The notes beneath the pieces are model-generated. The model was not told the origin of the DNA. It did not search any database and saw only the letters and a list, made by a program, of their open reading frames with translations. A DNA stretch of 31,853 nucleotides. It comes from a virus. A program made the position numbers and the translations under genes. Shown piece after piece: positions 30,036-31,853 of the stretch. Within the stretch, counting starts at the first letter, position 1. Each line of letters begins with the position of its first letter. The stretch is taken from positions 1-31,853 of IMG/VR virus record IMGVR_UViG_3300032240_002387; one strand, written 5' to 3'.

Positions 30036-31853
30036 TATTTAGATTCTAATTCTTTTATTCTAGCTTCTAATTGTTGAATTGCCTTTATTAATACACCCAC
30101 TGTTGAGTTTGTATCCATTGTATTTTTCTTTGGAGTTGATAACTCTGATGGAGTATCTTCTGCAATGAAACCAATGTGAGGTACTTGTTCTTTATCGTCC
30201 TTATAGGTAAATGTTACTACATTAACTTTATTTAATAGAGATAAAGCATCACTTTCATAAGGAACTATATTGTTCTTTAAATAACGAGATGAATTTTGAT
30301 AAAAAGCATCAGCATAAATTGTATTTCCACTTACATATACACTTGCGTTTGTATAAGCACCTGTTGAAGTACCATTTGAAATTACAATTGCAGTATTTGT
30401 TGCAGGTGAAATAGCATTAAATCCAGGACCTGTAGAGCCTTGGTCACCTTTAGCACCTTGGTCACCTTTAGCACCTTGGTCACCTTTTGGACCTTGATTA
30501 CCTTGCGGACCAGCACCTGTAGGACCTTGTCTACCTTGTGGACCAGCTACAGATGAATCTGCTCCAGAAGGACCTTGGCGACCCTGAGGACCAGCTACTG
30601 TTGAGTCGGCGCCAGCTCCACCTGTAGGACCTTGACGTCCCTGTGGTCCTGCTACTGCAGAATCAGCACCTGAAGGACCTTGACGGCCTTGAGGGCCTGC
30701 TACTGTAGAATCAGCACCTGTAGGACCTTGTCTTCCTTGAGGGCCTGCTACTGATGAATCTAAACCATTTGGGCCTTGTCTTCCTTGAGGACCTTGATTT
30801 CCTTGAGAGCCTAATCCTCCTTGAGGACCTTGATTGCCTTGTGAACCTGCAATTCCTTGAGGACCTTGGTTTCCTTGAGGACCTAATCCTCCTTGTGGGC
30901 CTTGATTTCCTTGTTGGCCTGCAGTTCCTTGAGGACCTTGGTTGCCTTGTTGACCTGTAATTCCTTGTGGACCTTGGTTTCCTTGAGGACCCTGATTACC
31001 CTGTTGCCCTGTAGGACCTTGTGGGCCTTGATCACCTTTGATTCCTTGTATTCCTTGTGGACCTTGGTTACCCTGTTGGCCTGCAATTCCTTGTGGACCC
31101 TGATTACCTTGAGGTCCTGTTAAACCTTGTAAACCTGTTGGACCCTGATTACCTTGTTGTCCAGTAGGACCTTGAGGGCCTTGGCGGCCTTGAGTACCTA
31201 TAGAACCTTGAGCACCTGTGTCTCCTTTATCACCTGTTCTTGCAAAGGTTGCAATAATATCTAACCCATTTGTAAATGAATTTACTCCTGATAACCATGA
31301 AACTGGTACTTCAAAATATCCTGTATTATGAGTATGAGTTCCCGTTATTGCAAATAAAACAAAATTTGATGTATTTCCTTTTTCAGCTATAGTAAAGTGT
31401 CCTTTAATTGCTGAAGTTGAGTCATCAATTGTTTGTAAATAATTGTATATAGAAGTACTAGTATCATCAATCTCACTTATATATAATACTGAAGCTGAAG
31501 GGAAAGATGTGTTATTGAATTTTAAGTTTCCGTTTCCGGGTACTGTATTTGAAGTATTTGTATTAAATGTATAATCAAAAGCAGCTCCACCAAAATTACC
31601 TGTTAATCCTTGAAAACCTTGGTCACCTTTAGCACCTTGGTTACCTTGAGAACCAACCCCAATTTGTCCCTGAAAGCCTTGATCGCCTTTAGTACCTTGA
31701 GACCCTTGAGGGCCAGTTGGGCCTTGATTGCCTACTCCTACGGCCCCTTGAAAACCTAATGGTCCTTGATGACCTTGAGGACCAGGAATAGTGGAAGGAG
31801 TACCTTCAAGTCCTTGAAAACCTTGGTCACCCTTAATACCAGTAGGACCTTGA
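30035..31853 (-). CDS. Collagen-like tail fibre with S74-type C-terminal chaperone, 5' end outside the window
   Basis: About 605 residues of a longer protein, open from the window edge to a TAA at 30035-30037. It has a Gly-X-Y block (31853 to about 31620), a non-collagen beta domain (about 31610-31240, e.g. GHFTIAEKGNTSNFVLF and FARTGDKGD), and a long second Gly-X-Y block (about 31240-30430) rich in GPQGNQGP. A C-terminal domain follows: SSRYLKNNIVPYESDALSLL, then HIGFIAEDTP and VGVLIKAIQQLEARIKELESK. This end matches the S74 intramolecular chaperone, which helps fibres trimerise and often cleaves itself; the Ser and Lys of SSRYLK fit the self-cleavage site. Collagen triple helices would make a long trimeric fibre for host recognition. 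Confidence 0.85.
   Translation of the reverse strand, partial: QGPTGIKGDQGFQGLEGTPSTIPGPQGHQGPLGFQGAVGVGNQGPTGPQGSQGTKGDQGFQGQIGVGSQGNQGAKGDQGFQGLTGNFGGAAFDYTFNTNTSNTVPGNGNLKFNNTSFPSASVLYISEIDDTSTSIYNYLQTIDDSTSAIKGHFTIAEKGNTSNFVLFAITGTHTHNTGYFEVPVSWLSGVNSFTNGLDIIATFARTGDKGDTGAQGSIGTQGRQGPQGPTGQQGNQGPTGLQGLTGPQGNQGPQGIAGQQGNQGPQGIQGIKGDQGPQGPTGQQGNQGPQGNQGPQGITGQQGNQGPQGTAGQQGNQGPQGGLGPQGNQGPQGIAGSQGNQGPQGGLGSQGNQGPQGRQGPNGLDSSVAGPQGRQGPTGADSTVAGPQGRQGPSGADSAVAGPQGRQGPTGGAGADSTVAGPQGRQGPSGADSSVAGPQGRQGPTGAGPQGNQGPKGDQGAKGDQGAKGDQGSTGPGFNAISPATNTAIVISNGTSTGAYTNASVYVSGNTIYADAFYQNSSRYLKNNIVPYESDALSLLNKVNVVTFTYKDDKEQVPHIGFIAEDTPSELSTPKKNTMDTNSTVGVLIKAIQQLEARIKELESK
30515..30775 (-). repeat. Tandem repeat of 48-57 bp inside the collagen-like fibre
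   Basis: Five consecutive units encode GPQGRQGP(T/S/N)G(A/L)DS(S/T/A)VA, one with an added GGA, and a sixth is partial. The units differ at synonymous and a few coding positions. The DSxVA part breaks the Gly-X-Y pattern once per unit, which would place regular kinks or interruptions in the triple helix. Confidence 0.75.

Noticed and set aside
30754-31123. Several overlapping frames on both strands across the fibre gene, with Leu-rich or Lys-rich repeats.
   Set aside because: They are shadows of the Gly-X-Y repeat read in other frames; the frame ending at 30035 carries the collagen pattern and the S74 domain.
30515-31200. Regular short repeats that could suggest a CRISPR array.
   Set aside because: The repeats are in-frame collagen codons with no constant repeat/unique spacer structure and no cas genes.

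Overview
The window is a 31.9 kb, AT-rich piece of a contractile-tailed, T4-like bacteriophage. Every supported gene lies on the minus strand, so transcription runs from high to low coordinates. Tail sheath, tail tube, tape measure, gp32-type ssDNA-binding protein, UvsX-type recombinase, gp41-type helicase and T4-type RNase H place it among myoviruses with T4-like replication and tail genes. The host is probably a member of the Bacteroidota. The grounds are A-rich leaders without clear Shine-Dalgarno sequences, an upstream motif resembling the Bacteroidota TAnnTTTG -7 box, and a DUF5522-type protein, a family I know mainly from that phylum. The host is an inference.

Layout in the direction of transcription (right to left). 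31853-28613: a truncated collagen-like tail fibre with an S74-type C-terminal chaperone, then two Cys-rich fibre-associated proteins and a small unknown. 28556-27249: small proteins (membrane-anchored, zinc-binding, coiled-coil). 27176-20788: tail sheath, tail tube, a tail chaperone or hub pair that appears to be joined by translational frameshifting, tape measure, and a small unknown. 20772-14231: baseplate genes, including a large structural protein, a LysM/gp53-like protein and a 1158-residue protein ending in an M15-type peptidase. 14188-8097: replication and recombination (a compact, divergent family A DNA polymerase, an unknown protein, gp32, UvsX, a 5'-3' exonuclease and a DnaB-type helicase). 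8045-4909: thioredoxin, NrdB, NrdA and a DUF5522-type protein. 4716-1: small unknowns around a 7-deazaguanine cassette (QueD-like, DpdA-like, QueC-like, QueE), an HTH protein and a tiny HExxH-motif protein.

How it fits together. The nrd genes supply dNTPs and the central module copies and recombines the genome. The deazaguanine cassette probably makes a preQ0-type base and inserts it into phage DNA as protection against nucleases. The tail module builds a contractile tail with a cell-wall-cutting baseplate protein and collagen-like fibres. Late expression seems to be organised by a repeated ATATTTAT motif, found 18-38 bp upstream of eight start codons, and by intrinsic terminators.

Most worth checking: the frameshift between the two reading frames at 24085-24164; the repeated promoter motif; the QueC-like protein lacking the zinc-site cysteines and the QueD-like protein lacking canonical zinc histidines; and the small family A polymerase with altered motifs A and C. 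No tRNA, rRNA, CRISPR array, insertion sequence or attachment site was recognised. No stretch longer than 300 bases lacks a gene.
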